This document shows, one piece after another, positions 1-12,337 of a stretch of DNA of 64,000 nt. Both the position numbers and the translations under genes were made by a program. The stretch is from Heloderma charlesbogerti (taxonomy: Eukaryota; Chordata; Lepidosauria; Squamata; Helodermatidae): positions 434,001-498,000 of the forward strand of contig JANEZZ010002248.1 in assembly GCA_026122225.1 (NCBI GenBank). The letters are read 5' to 3'. Under the pieces are notes generated by a model. It was given only the letters and a program-made list of their open reading frames with translations, ran no database searches and was not told the origin of the DNA. Every line of letters begins with the position of its first letter. Position 1 is the first letter of the stretch.

Positions 1-11
1 GAGTAGTAGCA

Positions 12-506
12 GTGGGAGAATCCTTGCTGCGTGGGATTGAAACCCAAGTATGTCGTGAAGACCCGTGGACTCGCCAGGTATGCTGTCTCCCGGGAGGACA
101 GATTAGAGACATGACTGAAGGGTTGCCTGCGCTCATAAAGCCCACTGACAGGTATCTCTTTCTTCTTATCCATGTGGGAACAAATGATACCGCCAAGCGG
201 AGCTACAAAGAAATCACGTCAGACTTTGAAGCTTTGGGAAGGAAACTCAAGAGCTTTGGGGCCCAGATAGTTTTCTCATCCATCCTTCCAGTAGTTAGAA
301 GAGGGACAGAAAGGGAAAGAAAAATACTCTGGGTGAATGACTGGCTACAAAGGTGGTGGCGACGATAGAGATTTGGATTCTGGGATCATGAGCTATACTT
401 CCTGGAAGATGGACTGTTGGCAAGGGACGGGTTGCACCTCACAAAGGCTGAGAAGAATGACTTTGGCCACAGCATGAAGAACTTCATCAGGAGGGCTTTA
501 AACTGA
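12..506 (+). pseudogene. CR1 ORF1 C-terminal part, SGNH/GDSL esterase-like, broken
   Basis: The reading frame shows GESLLRG near the left edge, where CR1 ORF1 proteins normally carry the GDS nucleophile motif, then HVGTNDTA (the GxND block) and FSSILPV. A TAG at 366-368 interrupts it. The same frame then continues as recognisable protein (FGFWDH... DGLHLT ... FIRRALN) to TGA at 504-506. In intact CR1 elements ORF1 is an RNA-binding and esterase-like protein of the retrotransposition complex. The D-to-E change next to the catalytic serine and the stop both suggest decay. The N-terminal part lies outside the window. Confidence 0.8.
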
Positions 507-655
507 ATCCTACAGGGAAGGGAGACGTAAAGTTGGGGGTAACAATGGATGAAGGCTCATGCACCTCAATGGAGAGAACAGCTCTAATAGCGCCCAATAA
601 TAGTCTTCAGAAACATGTAGGAAGACAGCCAGACTATGAAGCACATGGTCTTTGA

Positions 656-3411
656 TATCTATATACTAATGCCCAGAGTATGGGAAAGAAACAGAACGAA
701 CTTGAACTCTTAATACAAGAGGGAAATTATGACTTGATAGGTGTCACTGAGACTTGGTGGGATGACTCTCATGACTGGAATACAGCAATTGAAGGATATA
801 ACTTGTTCAAAAAGAACAAGAGGAACAGAAAGGGAGGTGGGGTTGCACTATATGTTAAAAATACTTATCTCTGCACAGAAATACAGGAGGATGAGCTTGG
901 TAGCCACATCGAGAGCATCTGGGTTAAAATAAATGCAGCAAAGAATAAAAGGAACATGGTGATCGGAGTCTACTACCAGCCACCCAATCAAAGAGAAGAC
1001 AAGGATGAAACTTTTGAAAAGCAAATAGCCAATGTTTCAAGAAAGCATGATGTAGTAGTAATGGGGGACTTCAATTTCCCCGATATTTGTTGGGAGACAA
1101 ATTCTGCAAAACATGGCCCCTCCAGGAAATTCTTAACTTATGTGGCAGATAACTTCCTCCTACAGAAAGTAGAGGTAGGAACTAGAGGATCAGCTATCCT
1201 TGACTTGATACTAACCAACAGAGATGACTTAGCAGATAAAGTAGCAGTTACAGGAACTCTGGGGGAAAGCAACCATGTTATACTTGAGTTCATGGTTCTA
1301 AAGGAAGCAAAAGCAGAGTGTAGCCAAATTCGTACCCTGGATTTTAGGAAAGCTGATTTTAATAAACTCAGAACAATGATAAGTAAGGTCCCATGGCAAG
1401 CGACTCTAATGAGAAAAGGAGTCCAAGATGGGTGGGAGTTTTTAAAAAAGGAAATTCTCAAGGCACAATTACAAACAATTCCAACAAGAAAAAAAGGTGG
1501 AAGACAACAGAAGAAGCCACTGTGGCTTCACAAAAAGCTAAGAGATTACCCGAAAACAAAAAGTACACATATAGGAAGTGGAAGGAAGGCCAAGCAACAA
1601 AGGAAGAGTACAGGAAGGTAGCACAGAATTGCAAGGATGGCATCAGGATGGCTAAAGCTGAGAATGAGCTGAGGTTAGTGAGGGATGATAAAAGCAACAA
1701 AAAAACTTTCTTCAGCTACGTGCATAGTAAAAGGCAGGGGAAAGAAATGGTTGTTCAGCTATTAAATAAGGATGGCAAAATGATAACAGATGATGAAGAA
1801 AAGGCAGAAGTGCTCAATTCCTACTTTGGCTCAGTCTTCTCCTGAAAGAGGGTCCATGAGCCCCGTGGCAAAGGCGAAGTACAGGCTGAAGGGGCAGGAT
1901 TGCAGCTTGGGATCGATAGACATATGGTCAAGGAACAGCTAATTTCTTTGAATGAGTTCAAATCTCCAGGGCCAGATGAACTGCATCCTAGAGTAATAAA
2001 GGAACTGGCAGAAGAACTCTCAGAACCACTGTCTATTCTCTTTGAGCAATCATGGAGGACGGGGGAAGTGCCAGATGTCTGGAGGAGGGCTAATGTTGTT
2101 CCTATCTTCAAAAAGGGTAAAAAGAAGGAACCTGGGAACTTCAGGCCAGTCAGTCTGACATCAATCCCTGGGAAAATTCTGGAGCAGATGATAAAGCAAT
2201 CCATCTGGAAGCACCTTGAAAACAATGCAGTGATTACTCAAAGCCAACATGGATTTGTCAATAAATCCTGCCAGACGAATCTGATTTCATTTTTTGATCA
2301 GGTAACCTCCCTTGTGGACCGTGGGAATGCTGTAGACATAATATACCTTGACTTCAGCAAAGCTTTCGACAAAGTACTCCATGATATCCTGATGAGCAAA
2401 CTAGCTCAAAGTGGGCTAGATGAAACAACGATCAGGTGAATCCACAGTTGGCTACAGAATCAGACTCAAACAGTGCTTATCAATGGGATCTTCTCAAACT
2501 CAGGAGAGGTAACAAGTGGGGTACCACAGGGCTCAGTCCTGGGCCCAGTGCTCTTCAACATTTTTATTAATGACTTGGAGGAGGAGGTGCAGGGAATGCT
2601 GATCAAATTTGCAGATGACACAAAATTGGGTGGGATAGCTAATACCTTGGAAGACACAAACAAAATTCAAAGTGATCTGGATAGACTGGAGCGCTGGGCA
2701 GAAAACAACACAATGAAATTTAATAGGGATAAATGCCAAGTTCTGCACCTAGGAAAAAGAAACCAAATGCACAGTTACAAGATGGGGGATACATGGCTCA
2801 ACAACACTATAAGCGAGAAGGATCTTAGAATTGTTGTCTATCACAAGCTGAATATGAGCCAACAATGTGATGTGGCTGCAAAAAAGGCAAATGCTATTTG
2901 GGGCTACATTAATAGAAGCATATTTTCCAAATCCTGAGAAGTACTAGTCCCCCTCTACTCAGCACTGGTTAGGCCTCATCTGGAGTACTGCGTCCAGTTC
3001 TGGGCACCGCACTTTAAGAAGAATGCAGACAAGCTGGAGAGGGTTCAGAGGAGGGCAACAAAGATGATCAGGGCACTGGAAACAAAGCCCTATGAGGAGA
3101 GACTGAAAGAACTGGGCATGTTTAGCCTGGAGAAGAGAAGACTGAGGGGAGATATGATAGCGCTCTTCAAGTACTTGAAAGGTTGTCAGAGAGAGGAAGG
3201 CCAGGAGCTCTTCTCAATCATCCCAGAATGCAGGACACGGAATAATGGGCTCAAGTAACAGGAAGCCAGATTCCGACTGAACATCAGGAGAAACTTCCTG
3301 ACTGTTAGAGCGATACAACAATGGAACCAATTACCTAGGGAGGTGGTGGGCTCTCCCACACTGGAGGCATTCACGAGGAGGCTGGACAGCCATCTGTTGG
3401 GGATGCTCTGA
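656..3411 (+). pseudogene. CR1 ORF2: endonuclease plus reverse transcriptase, broken
   Basis: The endonuclease part (frame of 680) shows GVTETWWDDSHDW with the catalytic Glu, GGGVALYV, GDFNFPD, and ESNH where SDH is typical. The frame shifts around 1540-1575. The reverse transcriptase then shows KSPGPDELHP, PVSLTSIPGK, QHGF, YLDFSKAFD (motif A), SGVPQGSVLGP (motif B) and FADDTKL (motif C), followed by the CR1 C-terminal region with HLEYCVQFW and FLTVRA. In-frame stops fall at 1843, 2437, 2935 and 3256, and the frame ends at 3409-3411. The N-terminal start is uncertain; YTNAQSM-like coding begins around 660. Confidence 0.9.
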
Positions 3412-3452
3412 CTTGGATTCCTGCATGGTTTTGTAGACCCCTTCCAACCCTA

Positions 3453-3476
3453 CTATTCTATGATTCTATGATTCTG
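3453..3476 (+). repeat. CR1 3'-terminal 8-bp repeat tail
   Basis: About three copies of the ATTCTATG-like octamer follow 'cttccaaccctact'. CR1 elements end in this microsatellite instead of poly(A). Confidence 0.9.
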
Positions 3477-5756
3477 TGCCAATGATGAACGGAATGCTCC
3501 AGAGGGCTGTGTCCTCTGAGTCTGACTGGTGGGGCTCCAGGGGTTTGGGCTAAAATAGGCCCACAACAGTAATACACTCTTTATCAGTTTTAAATCCAAA
3601 TGTGCAACATTCCTAATGATTGTTTTTTACTACTTTAGAAGCCCAAGTTTCTACTTCAACTGAAACCTGAAATTTTAAAAATAAAACAAGTAATGAAATA
3701 TAACTGTAACAAATGATGAAAAGGAAATGCATTCTTCCTCCAGCTGCCCTTGATATATGATGTATGCCTAAAACAGTGATTATCTTCAATCACTGCTAAC
3801 ACAATACTTTGTATTTGCCAAACGACAAGAATTTATTGAAGTGTGGAGTCTTAAAATCCATCTTTACGTGCAAAGTATTCCACTGTAGGGTTTTTTTAAC
3901 TTCTTCCATCCCATCAGGCTTCTGTTTAGCTATCGAACTGTTACAAATGTTATTAAGGCCCAGTAGAGGCCTGCCTCTCCCTGAGGAGTTAAACCTGCAG
4001 TTTGGTTGTACTGTACTGCTTCACAAGACGGATGGGAGCTCTCATGACTGACGGCTTCACTATCCCAGAGGTGCAACCCGATGACCCCGCCCCACCCAGC
4101 CTTCCACAGGCCGTACGACATCAGGTGGGTGTGAGCATGGCCACCTGATGTCTTTTGCTCCCTGACTGAAGTGCTAGGTGGAAATGCTTTGGCCAGGGAC
4201 TAGGCTTCGCTGCATGTCGGCTTTCCCTGTTAGAGAAGCCCCATGCACAGCGAAGGCAAGCTGGCTGAATCCTCTCACTCCTCCGTCATAGGAGTGAATG
4301 GGACTCAGCTGGCTCTGCTGAGGAAGGAGGTGGGGTGGGTGAAGCCAAGACACCTGAGGCCCCATTGCGCCTCCAGCAGAGGCACGAAACACCCTCAGCT
4401 AGTTCAGCTTTGCTGCACACGGGGCCTGCCTGACCAGGAGAGCCCACACACAGTGAAGTAGCTGCACAGGGAAATCACCACTGTTATCCCCAACCAGTAA
4501 CAGTGGGGATTCCTCTCCCTGCCTCCTCCCCACCCCCTGGTAGGAGTGGGGCTTATGGAGGGGTGGAGCTTGCAGTGCCCAGGGTTGGGCCCCACAAATG
4601 CATCCCTGCTCTACAGAAACAGATTCCCTGCACACACAAAACTAGCATGGCAGGGAGAAGGTCCTTTCTGACATCCAGTTTTTGTTGTAAAGTTATTTTT
4701 ATGCATAGAGGAGCATTCAATCATGTAAGCCCCCATGGCAATCTTGAAGAGGTACATCCCAGACACAGGCTTTCCACTGCAGTGAGAACTAAGAATTAGG
4801 TGTGATGTAAGCCAGCTCTTACCCATGTAAGTGTGCTGTGTGACTCCCATCTCATTTTAATGCACTTACCATGTGTGGTGCTGTCGTGCCAGCAGTGTGT
4901 CAGCCCAGGCAGGGGGCATAGCTGACACACTAACACTGCTCACATATGGGGTGATGCATGCAGTAGCACATTTAAACTAGACAAGGGTGCTTTACTTGTG
5001 GCGCACATCATGTCTAAATAAAACCTGAGAGTTGCTTCCAACATGAAACATTTCACTTGTACACCTAATATATGTTATTCTGGGCAGTATGTCCTGAAAG
5101 GGGGGGGGGGATGATGTAAACAACAACCTCATTTTAACACACTATGTTTTATTTACAAGAGAAGCCTCCTATTTATCTATTAACCAGTCTCCTTGAATGT
5201 GACCATTTCAAAAGATTGACCTAACCCTGATTGTCTGAGCCTGAATAAATCATGACATGGTCCTGGGAACTTGGCAAGAACATCAATGATTTTATGTCTG
5301 GCCTCATACACCAACTGCATGTTGAAGGAATGAAAAGATTTTTTAAAAAAATTCTTTACCTTGCCTCATTAGTCATTATGTGGCAGCGCATGCATTACCA
5401 TGTGCATCCAGTCTGCAGCTCCCAAGACAGAGAGAAATCCAGCAATGTCATAAAATTCATGCATCCCTTGCTGTGCTGCTGATTATCTTGTGGAAAGCTA
5501 GTACAATGATTAGCTCTGCTGAAAAGTGCATCTATAAATTGAAAAGTGCACCTATCATTCTGCATATTAATACTATATGCCCGTAGAACCCCTTAAAAAA
5601 CAATTAATAAAGGGGTAACCTTCATCTGTCACAGCCTCAGTATCAGCTTGCAAATCATTATGCAGAAGGAGACAATGGTTCCTTTGCCAGAGCGGTGTCC
5701 ACAGATACTTTTCAATTAGCTGCCAGAAGAAACAATCCTTTGCAAAAGAGTCATGT
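3477..5756. other. Intergenic, no feature recognised
   Basis: No gene, RNA or repeat family was recognised here. A run of G occurs at about 5099-5111. Short ORFs lack any family resemblance. Confidence 0.5.
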
Positions 5757-6314
5757 TGTCAGGAGCGCCCTAGCTGCCTCTTGCAGTCCCCACCAATAAC
5801 CAACTCAGGACACAGACAACGAGGAATTCTTTCCGAGACTTTATTCCTTTATTACTTTATGAATCTTTCAGATACTAATCACTAGCGACAAAGCAAGGAA
5901 CAGCACTGGGGAAAGATAGCAGAGTAGCCTAAGCTCCAGGTAAGGCAGTTGGTCCCCGTTTGAAGGAGAACCACAGGAAGACCCTGAACTTATGGGCTAA
6001 GGAGAGATCCTCCCTCTTTCCCTTGGGTCCTCGGGACGCGACCGTTGTTTGAGTGCCAAACGAGCGGTATGCCTCCTTTCGGCGCCCTCCATCTGTCGTC
6101 GCTCCCTGCGTCTCCGCCGAGCGTCCAGCAAGCCCCCCTCCAGCGCTCTCTCACTGCCCGGGTCACTATCTATCCCAGGAATGCTGGCAGGAGGAATCTC
6201 TTGTGAGTTGTGAGTGCTTGTGAGAGATGAGCAAGCTCCTCTCCCACGGATTGCTGTTCCTCCTCAGAATCAGAACTGCTCTGGGGCTCTATTGGCTCAG
6301 TTTCCACCCTGACA
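5757..6314 (-). mobile_element. Solo LTR of an LTR retroelement or ERV
   Basis: The 558-bp segment begins TGTCAGG and ends CCTGACA, an inverted pair with the canonical TG...CA of LTRs. It is flanked by CATGT (5752-5756) and GATGT (6315-6319), a 5-bp target-site duplication with one mismatch. An AATAAA-type polyadenylation signal is present on the minus strand (5840-5860), which sets the orientation. No gag or pol sequence adjoins it, so it is a solo LTR left by recombination. ERV versus Ty3 type cannot be decided. Confidence 0.7.
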
Positions 6315-7173
6315 GATGTGATTGAATCAGTTAGATGGGTTTGGGGAGTTCCTTTCTGGGACAGAAGAGAGAGGCTGTCTAATCAAAAGTTAACAATAGA
6401 AACCAGCTCTTAGATCATGGCCCAAAAAAGGATGGGAGGGCAAGACAGATAAGGAGAAAAAGAAAGCAGCTGAAATCCCTATCAGAAGCCTACCCAGATT
6501 CTTATTAGTGCTAGGCACTCATGTAAGTGCTGAGCCTAGATGTATATGAAGCAGCTTTTGTCGAGTTATCTTGTAGTTACAGTTAATGTGCAGTGTCCGA
6601 TGATGCCCATGCACCAGCAGGACCTACCAGTAACTCAACCGGGAGCTAGCGGTTGTTAAAACAACCTGAAATGAGCAAAAGTGCTTGTTTGCAGAATGAG
6701 GCAGGTGAGCACACAGAAGAGAGCTTCGCTGACCTGTCTTGATCCGGAAACAAGCATTTCTGCTTGTTTCTGGGATCCTTTGCCAAGTGCTGCTAACTCT
6801 CTGTTGTGCAAGTGGTGGGGCGCGCTGGTGCAACACAATAGGGAGGAGTGCGGAGGCCCTGTTAGTTACTGCCCAGTGACAGAAAATATTTTTATATTTT
6901 CTGTGAATTAGTTGCATATCTTTTAAAATGGTTTTGATTGGTCATATCAAGGATATGGTACTATTTCTGATTTTTTTAAGGGGAAAAGACACAGGTACCT
7001 TCAAAAACAACTTGTGAAAACACTAACAAGTAGAAATCTCATTTGACAGTGAGTGAGAGTAAGATCTAAAAATCTATTTCTGTTCATTTCTTACACTTAA
7101 TTTAAATCACTACAATATATTGTAGTATGATCACAAACAGGATGGAATTCATTTACAATTCAAATGCATAAGA

Positions 7174-7175
<2 letters not shown>
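6315..7175. other. Intergenic, no feature recognised
   Basis: Unique-looking AT-rich sequence. Small ORFs on both strands around 6624-6917 have no recognisable domain. Confidence 0.4.
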
Positions 7176-7237
<62 letters not shown>

Positions 7238-7247
7238 ATACATACAC
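7176..7247. repeat. Compound (TA)n(CA)n microsatellite
   Basis: About 15 TA units run directly into about 14 CA units, followed by degenerate CATA/CATACA. Confidence 0.95.
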
Positions 7248-7489
7248 GAACCACATATTATGTACCTGGACCTAATTACTGTTTCTCCAGAGCTGTAGAA
7301 AAGTGTATCCACATTTGATTTCAATAGAAAAACACCAGTATATTTAAGGTAATGTTATTCCATGAACAAAATATAAAAATCTGTACCAGTGATATGCTTG
7401 AGAGGGTGGGTCCTAGAAAACTCTTCTTAAAATTCCAGTCACGTTTGAGATTATTCCATCTTTCGATAGACTTTATCAACCCCTACAGA

Positions 7490-7605
7490 TAGGGATGCTG
7501 GAGAAATCTGAGATGGACTAAAATGAGAGTGGATTTCTAAGAATCCGACCTGCAGAATCCACTGCGGAGCACCCCCCCCCCCTCAGGCTGTGCAGAGTCT
7601 GTGGA
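7490..7605. mobile_element. hAT-like element end (copy I), other end not found
   Basis: Begins with TAGGGATGCTGGAGAAATCT and continues with internal sequence (ATGGACT...GGATTTCTAAGAATCC) similar to the ends of the elements at 38275-38646, 40042 and 47913-48423. A matching right end with a target-site duplication was not found, so only the left part is annotated. A C-run lies at about 7571-7582. Confidence 0.5.
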
Positions 7606-8159
7606 CTTTCGGATCTTTCTCTCTTTTTTTTTTACTTTCCTGAAATCTACACATATTTATTCATAGGAAAAGATTTCTGCTGAGACTGGTAAATATACAT
7701 GGGGAAAAGTTGAACGGAATGGGGAACAGTATGCTAAATGTTACATACTAACATAAAATATGTAAATTGTTATGAACCCTCTTACAGAATTATTTGTGTA
7801 TTTTTCCGCATAAAGAAAACCGTGAATCCGTCTATGAACAGACGCTATAAGGAATGATACCATACAATCCACAAAACACATGTGGGACAGATTTCACAAA
7901 ATCTGGATGTTCTTATTTATGGATACTACTATTTCACCCCAATTAAATATTATTTATCACTCATTATTATACTTGAAAGGAGGCGTGCTTTCTTTGGAAG
8001 TTCTCAGATTTTACCTACCAGCAGGCTCTTTCTTTTTTTCAAATTTGCACTCAGGAAAGATAACCAAATAAAGTGCCATTTCCTTCGGACCAAAGGATGC
8101 ACGCAGTCCTGAATGACTGCCATTAGTCCTCTGGAAGTCCTCCCTTTGCTCACCCGCAC
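7606..8159. other. Intergenic, no feature recognised
   Basis: AT-rich. Part of it may belong to the element starting at 7490, but this cannot be shown. Confidence 0.35.
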
Positions 8160-8290
8160 GCTTTATTTATTTATTTGCAGCATTTATGCCCCACCCTTTA
8201 GCCAAAAAGTCTCCCAGTGTGTCTTACAGTGATATGAAGCATGCAAGCCCTCAGGCTTACAATCTAAACGTAACACATGACACACAGGTA
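8160..8290 (-). repeat. LINE/SINE 3'-tail repeat, reverse orientation
   Basis: Starts with (TTTA)n, the complement of a TAAA tail. It continues with 'gcagcatttatgcccc' and '...gtctcccagtgtg' of a dispersed reptilian repeat read backwards. Family name not certain. Confidence 0.5.
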
Positions 8291-8546
8291 ATAAGGGTGA
8301 GGGAGGGAGGATTTATGTAATTAAGATGGTTTCAATAGCCTATTTGAAGAGAAGGGGATGGTGACATTTTACTTCCTCTCCAGCTCACAGGGCAGTTGGT
8401 TGGAAGCGTGGCTCTGTGCGGGAAGGCAGGGCCTAGTCCCTGCTTGGTGAAGCCGCAGCAGGTGGGAGGGTAGTGATGACAGTTCTGGTTTTGACAGGAA
8501 TCTTTAACAAAATACAAATTAAACATCAATTCACCAAGAGCCAAGA

Positions 8547-8745
8547 CATAAGAACATAAGAAGATCCCTGCTGGATCAGACCAAGGGTCCATCTAGTCCA
8601 GCATTCTGTTCACACAGTGGCCAACCAGCTGCCTAAGGGAAGCCCACAAGCAGGAGATGAGTGCAACAGCACCCTCCCACCCATGTTCCCCAGCCACTGG
8701 TATACATAGGCATGGGGCTTCTGATACTGGTCAGAATCACTCATC
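8547..8745 (+). repeat. Dispersed repeat of the 'AGAACATAAGAAGA' type, copy 1
   Basis: Sequence 'agaacataagaagatccctg' and '...ccagcattctgttcacacag' is shared with a second copy at 25695-25965. It is non-coding. The family could be a SINE or the non-coding end of a LINE, and I give no name. Confidence 0.7.
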
Positions 8746-9416
8746 CTCCTCTCCTCTTGGGGATGCCATTGCATTGATGCTATTGGTCCTCCTTTCTTTC
8801 CAACTGCTTCTGCAGTTGTCATTTCTGTGAAACATTCTGTGAATTAGGCAGGGTGATGGTGCCATTAAAGCCCCATCTGGAAGCACACTGGAAGTGTAAA
8901 AAGTGAACAGTGGGAATGGAAAAGGTTGGGCTCAAGATGGACAAATCTGTCAATTTCACTTTCTCCCATATTTGATTTTTTTTAAATCACAGGTTCTTTC
9001 CGTCCCATTGATGTAGACATGTATAAATTTTGGTAAGTTCATATGTATATTAAAAAAAAAACTAAATTCTCATCCATCTACACTGGCCAAATTCAATAGA
9101 TGCCCAACGTCGGGGAGACCGCATTGTACCTGGTGCCATGTAGTTGGTAAAGATGAGAAGCCTGTCAGGGTCTTTTCTTCTCAAGAAAAGACACCGGAGA
9201 GTGTCTCAAACGTGTTCGTAACCTTCTTTATTTTTTTTGTCTTGCACAAGTGCACACACTTGAAAGTCCATTGCTATGAAATATGCATTATTTTCCCCTC
9301 TGTTTACCGCTCTGCCATGAAATTTGCATATATTTACCTAACCCCTCACTTGTCTGCCTTAAAACTTGTGTCTCCTTACCTATCCCCATACGTCTCTGTA
9401 ACCCATATGTATGGGT

Positions 9417-9725
9417 TGAAAGGTTGTCACCGAGTGGAAGGCCAGGATCTCTTCTCGATCATCCCAGAATGCAGGACACGGAATAATGGGCTCAAGTTAC
9501 AAGAAGCCAGATTCCGGCTGAACATCAGGAGAAACTTCCTGAGTGTTAGAGCAATGGAACCAATTACCTAGGGAGGTAGTGGGGTCTCCCACACTGGAAG
9601 CATTCAAGATGAAGCTAGACAGCCATCTGTCAGGGATGCTCTGACTTGGATTCCTGCATTGAGCAGGGGGTTGGACTCGATGGTCTTGTAGGCCCCTTCC
9701 AACCCTACTATTCTATGATTCTATA
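9417..9725 (+). mobile_element. CR1 LINE 3' end, 5'-truncated
   Basis: The last ~310 bp of a CR1 element, close to 3180-3476 in sequence. It includes the ORF2 C-terminus (degenerate [10 protein letters not shown]), the 3' UTR with 'gagcagggggttggactcga', and the ATTCTATG tail at 9709-9724. Truncated on the left in typical LINE fashion. Confidence 0.92.
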
Positions 9726-11420
9726 TCTGAGAGCTAACAACAGAGACCAGTGGAGGGAAGCCACAAGCATGAAGGGGTGGGCGGAGCTGAAAGTGGCTGG
9801 TGGCTGCAAGAGAGGGAGTTTTCAGGCGGGTGTACATGAAGCCTCCTTTAAAAAAAAAGAGTGTTTTCTAGCAAGGCAAGGGCAATAGTGGAGGATGAAA
9901 TTGACAAGGAAACTGACCAGGGGGATTTCAGTATACTGGGTTAAATAGGGGACAGGTGGTGTTTCACTCTTGCACACTTGCTCAAGGACCCCCACCACCC
10001 CACACCCCAAATTGCATTCATAAAGTCTCAAAAAATTAATTCTGTTTGGCAATCTGATGTGGGGAGGGGTGTAGTTTCCCTCGGTAGCCGGCAACCCCCG
10101 TGGACAAACTGCAGAAAGGGTGCTGATGTAGGGACTGAGGAAACAAGGAGTTCTGTTGCATAGGCAGCTGGGATACATGCCAGAATCCGCCAGGTGGGCT
10201 GAGGGGGGAAACAAGCCATGGAAAGCCAAGAGTGCCCAAACGTTTGTTGGGTTAGCAAGTGAACCACCAACCCATGGTGGTTTATCCTCAGGATGGCTTA
10301 GCGTGACATGCAAACTCACCCATTTCCGCTCCCCAAACCCTGAAAATTAGTTGTTGTTGTTGAAGGTGAAAAGGCCAGAGATCCCTCACACAGAATTCTT
10401 AGTGTTTTACAAAACTATAGTTTTCAGGAGTGGGGGGGAGAGATCCATAACAAAGTAATATTACACTGATACACTTCTGTAGTGTAATAAGGCCTTAAAA
10501 GCAACAATTTTGCCCTGGTATCCCTCAAATTACTATTCCAGACAGTTGTTAAATTGCACTTTGAATGAAGCCAAGCCAGTAGGTGTTATAAATGCAGTAT
10601 ATGAATAGTCTTGTATTCGGACTTGTTTCATGAAAGGCCCCTTCTAACACTCACTGTAGCTGTACTTGGCAGAATTCTTGGATGGTTTTCCTTTAACCAC
10701 TCAGTGGGAGCGCAGCTATGTGTCTTGCGGCTTCAGTCTGTATACCCAAGGAGTTCTGGCATCTTTCCAGCACCTTCACAGCAGGTGTTCCTCTTTCATC
10801 TGTGGCTAAAGCACTTTCTTCCTGCTACCCTATAAGATTATCTCCTGCTAGTGGTGACAGACCTTGAATCTCTCTTCTTCAGACTGAAGTCTGTGAGAGG
10901 ATTTGTTTTGAAATGTTACTGTTGACTTCATTCCAGCCAATCTGAATGCAGAAAGAAAGAAGGAAAATGAAGGGTTTCCCCCCACCCCACTGCCAGTAAT
11001 CTAACTGCCTCATTGATTTAAAAAAAAACCAAAAGTCTGACAGCAAAATCTAGAAGCCCAAAGTTCAGTGGATAGAATGATGGCTAAATCCCACTGGTTT
11101 CAGCCTATATTTTCAAAAGAAAAGCTCAACCTCTCCTGGAACTTTAGTATGGGAAGGTATTTTTTAATCTGGATTCACAGAATCATAACCCCAAATCACT
11201 GGTCCCAGCCAAACCAATACTGAATAATGAGACTATGCCTGATAGTGCCAACAGATTAGCCCCCATTCAGGTTAGCAAATAGCATTTCTAAGACAACAAA
11301 CAGTTCCTCTGTCTACCCTAAGCTAGTTCTTTCTCACACTACAAGAAGACACATATCCATCAAGGCAACGTGGGCACTTTCCATGAGAGGCCCAAGGCCA
11401 CCCTGAGTCTTCTAGGCCTT
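9726..11420. other. Intergenic, no gene recognised
   Basis: Includes a segment at 10380-10435 ('cacagaattcttagtg...') that is also seen, diverged, at 12105-12150. This is probably a shared old repeat. No coding similarity was recognised. Confidence 0.4.
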
Positions 11421-11423
11421 AGA

Positions 11424-11690
11424 CAGGGCTGGCCCTACCATTAGGCAGAGTGAAACAGTTGCCTAAGGCATCAGATACTAGGAAGCAGGGAGTACTGGCA
11501 TGTGGTTGGAGGACAGAACTGTGCCTCCTCAGCTAACCTACTTCCCTCGGGTACAGTAGAAGACACCATCCTGCTGCTAAGGTTGAAGTAAGATTCAACT
11601 GCCAGTCCAGTTGGCTTGTTGGTGTGAGATGTGGGGAGGGTGCCATCCTGTCCTTCACCTCAGGCGGCAAAATCTCTTGGGCTGGCCTTG
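11424..11690. mobile_element. Non-autonomous DNA element with GGCTGGCC ends
   Basis: The interval starts 'gggctggccctaccattagg' and ends 'aaaatctcttgggctggcc'. The subterminal parts ('cctaaggca' and 'cctcaggcggca') are roughly inverted. This suggests a short non-coding DNA transposon, but no target duplication could be confirmed. Confidence 0.45.
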
Positions 11691-12220
11691 GCCTTAGAGG
11701 TTGGGTGTGCCTCTTTGATTGGATCCAGGGGGAGTGTGTGGAATGTTTCTCCCAACAATGCAAATCTGAAAATACAGCAATAGTATAATTATTATTATAC
11801 TGTGTGTATAGCCACAGTTACCAAAATGGCATCTTCAGCTCTCAGCTACTTCACAATTAGAACAGTATCCTTCAATTTTTTTCAGATTCAGGATCCATCT
11901 TTATCCCCCAGCTAAAACAAGGGGGCTCGCAATCTTTTTATTTCTTTTGTTAATGTATGTATTCCTCTTTTTGCATCTTTCTTTGGACAAATCTATACTA
12001 TAAACCACTGTAACAGCAATACCTTCTCTCTAAGGAACCATAGGAATTGTATGAAGAACCACGGGGAGGGGGAGGTGTCTTAAATATCATCTTAAAGATC
12101 TCTAACAGAATTCTTAGTGTCTACACTAAATTATCATTTCCAGGATTTGGGGGTGGGGGATAGACGTGCATAAAACCAGTATGCAGATATATTCTCTCCT
12201 GTTAATTTTATTCATTTAGT

Positions 12221-12337
12221 GTGCAATCTTATGCAGGTTGAGACAGAAAAATGTCCTACAATTTCCAGCATGCCCCAGCCAGCATGCTGGGAATCATAGG
12301 ACATTTTTCTGTCTCAGCCCGCATAGGATTGCACCCT
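12221..12337. mobile_element. Palindromic MITE, family P, copy 1
   Basis: Nearly the whole unit is an inverted repeat: 'gtgcaatcttatgcaggttg' at the left pairs with 'cgcataggattgcaccct' at the right. The inner arms are 'gacagaaaaatgtcctac' and 'aggacatttttctgtc', and the centre is 'ccagcatgccccagccagcatgctgg'. Other copies lie at 32750-32885 and 46732-46855. Confidence 0.85.

Larger units (their letters stand above)
1..3476 (+). mobile_element. CR1-type LINE, 5' cut by window edge, inactive
   Basis: A long CR1-clade non-LTR retrotransposon. In order it shows the end of ORF1 with an SGNH/GDSL-esterase-like domain, ORF2 with an AP-endonuclease-like domain followed by reverse transcriptase, a short 3' UTR, and the CR1 hallmark 3' tail of ATTCTATG repeats (3453-3476). 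Both ORFs are broken, so this copy cannot move by itself. The 3' UTR lacks a segment between 'ttcctgcat' and 'ttgtagaccc' that is present in the second CR1 copy at 9417-9725. The left boundary lies outside the window. Confidence 0.93.
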
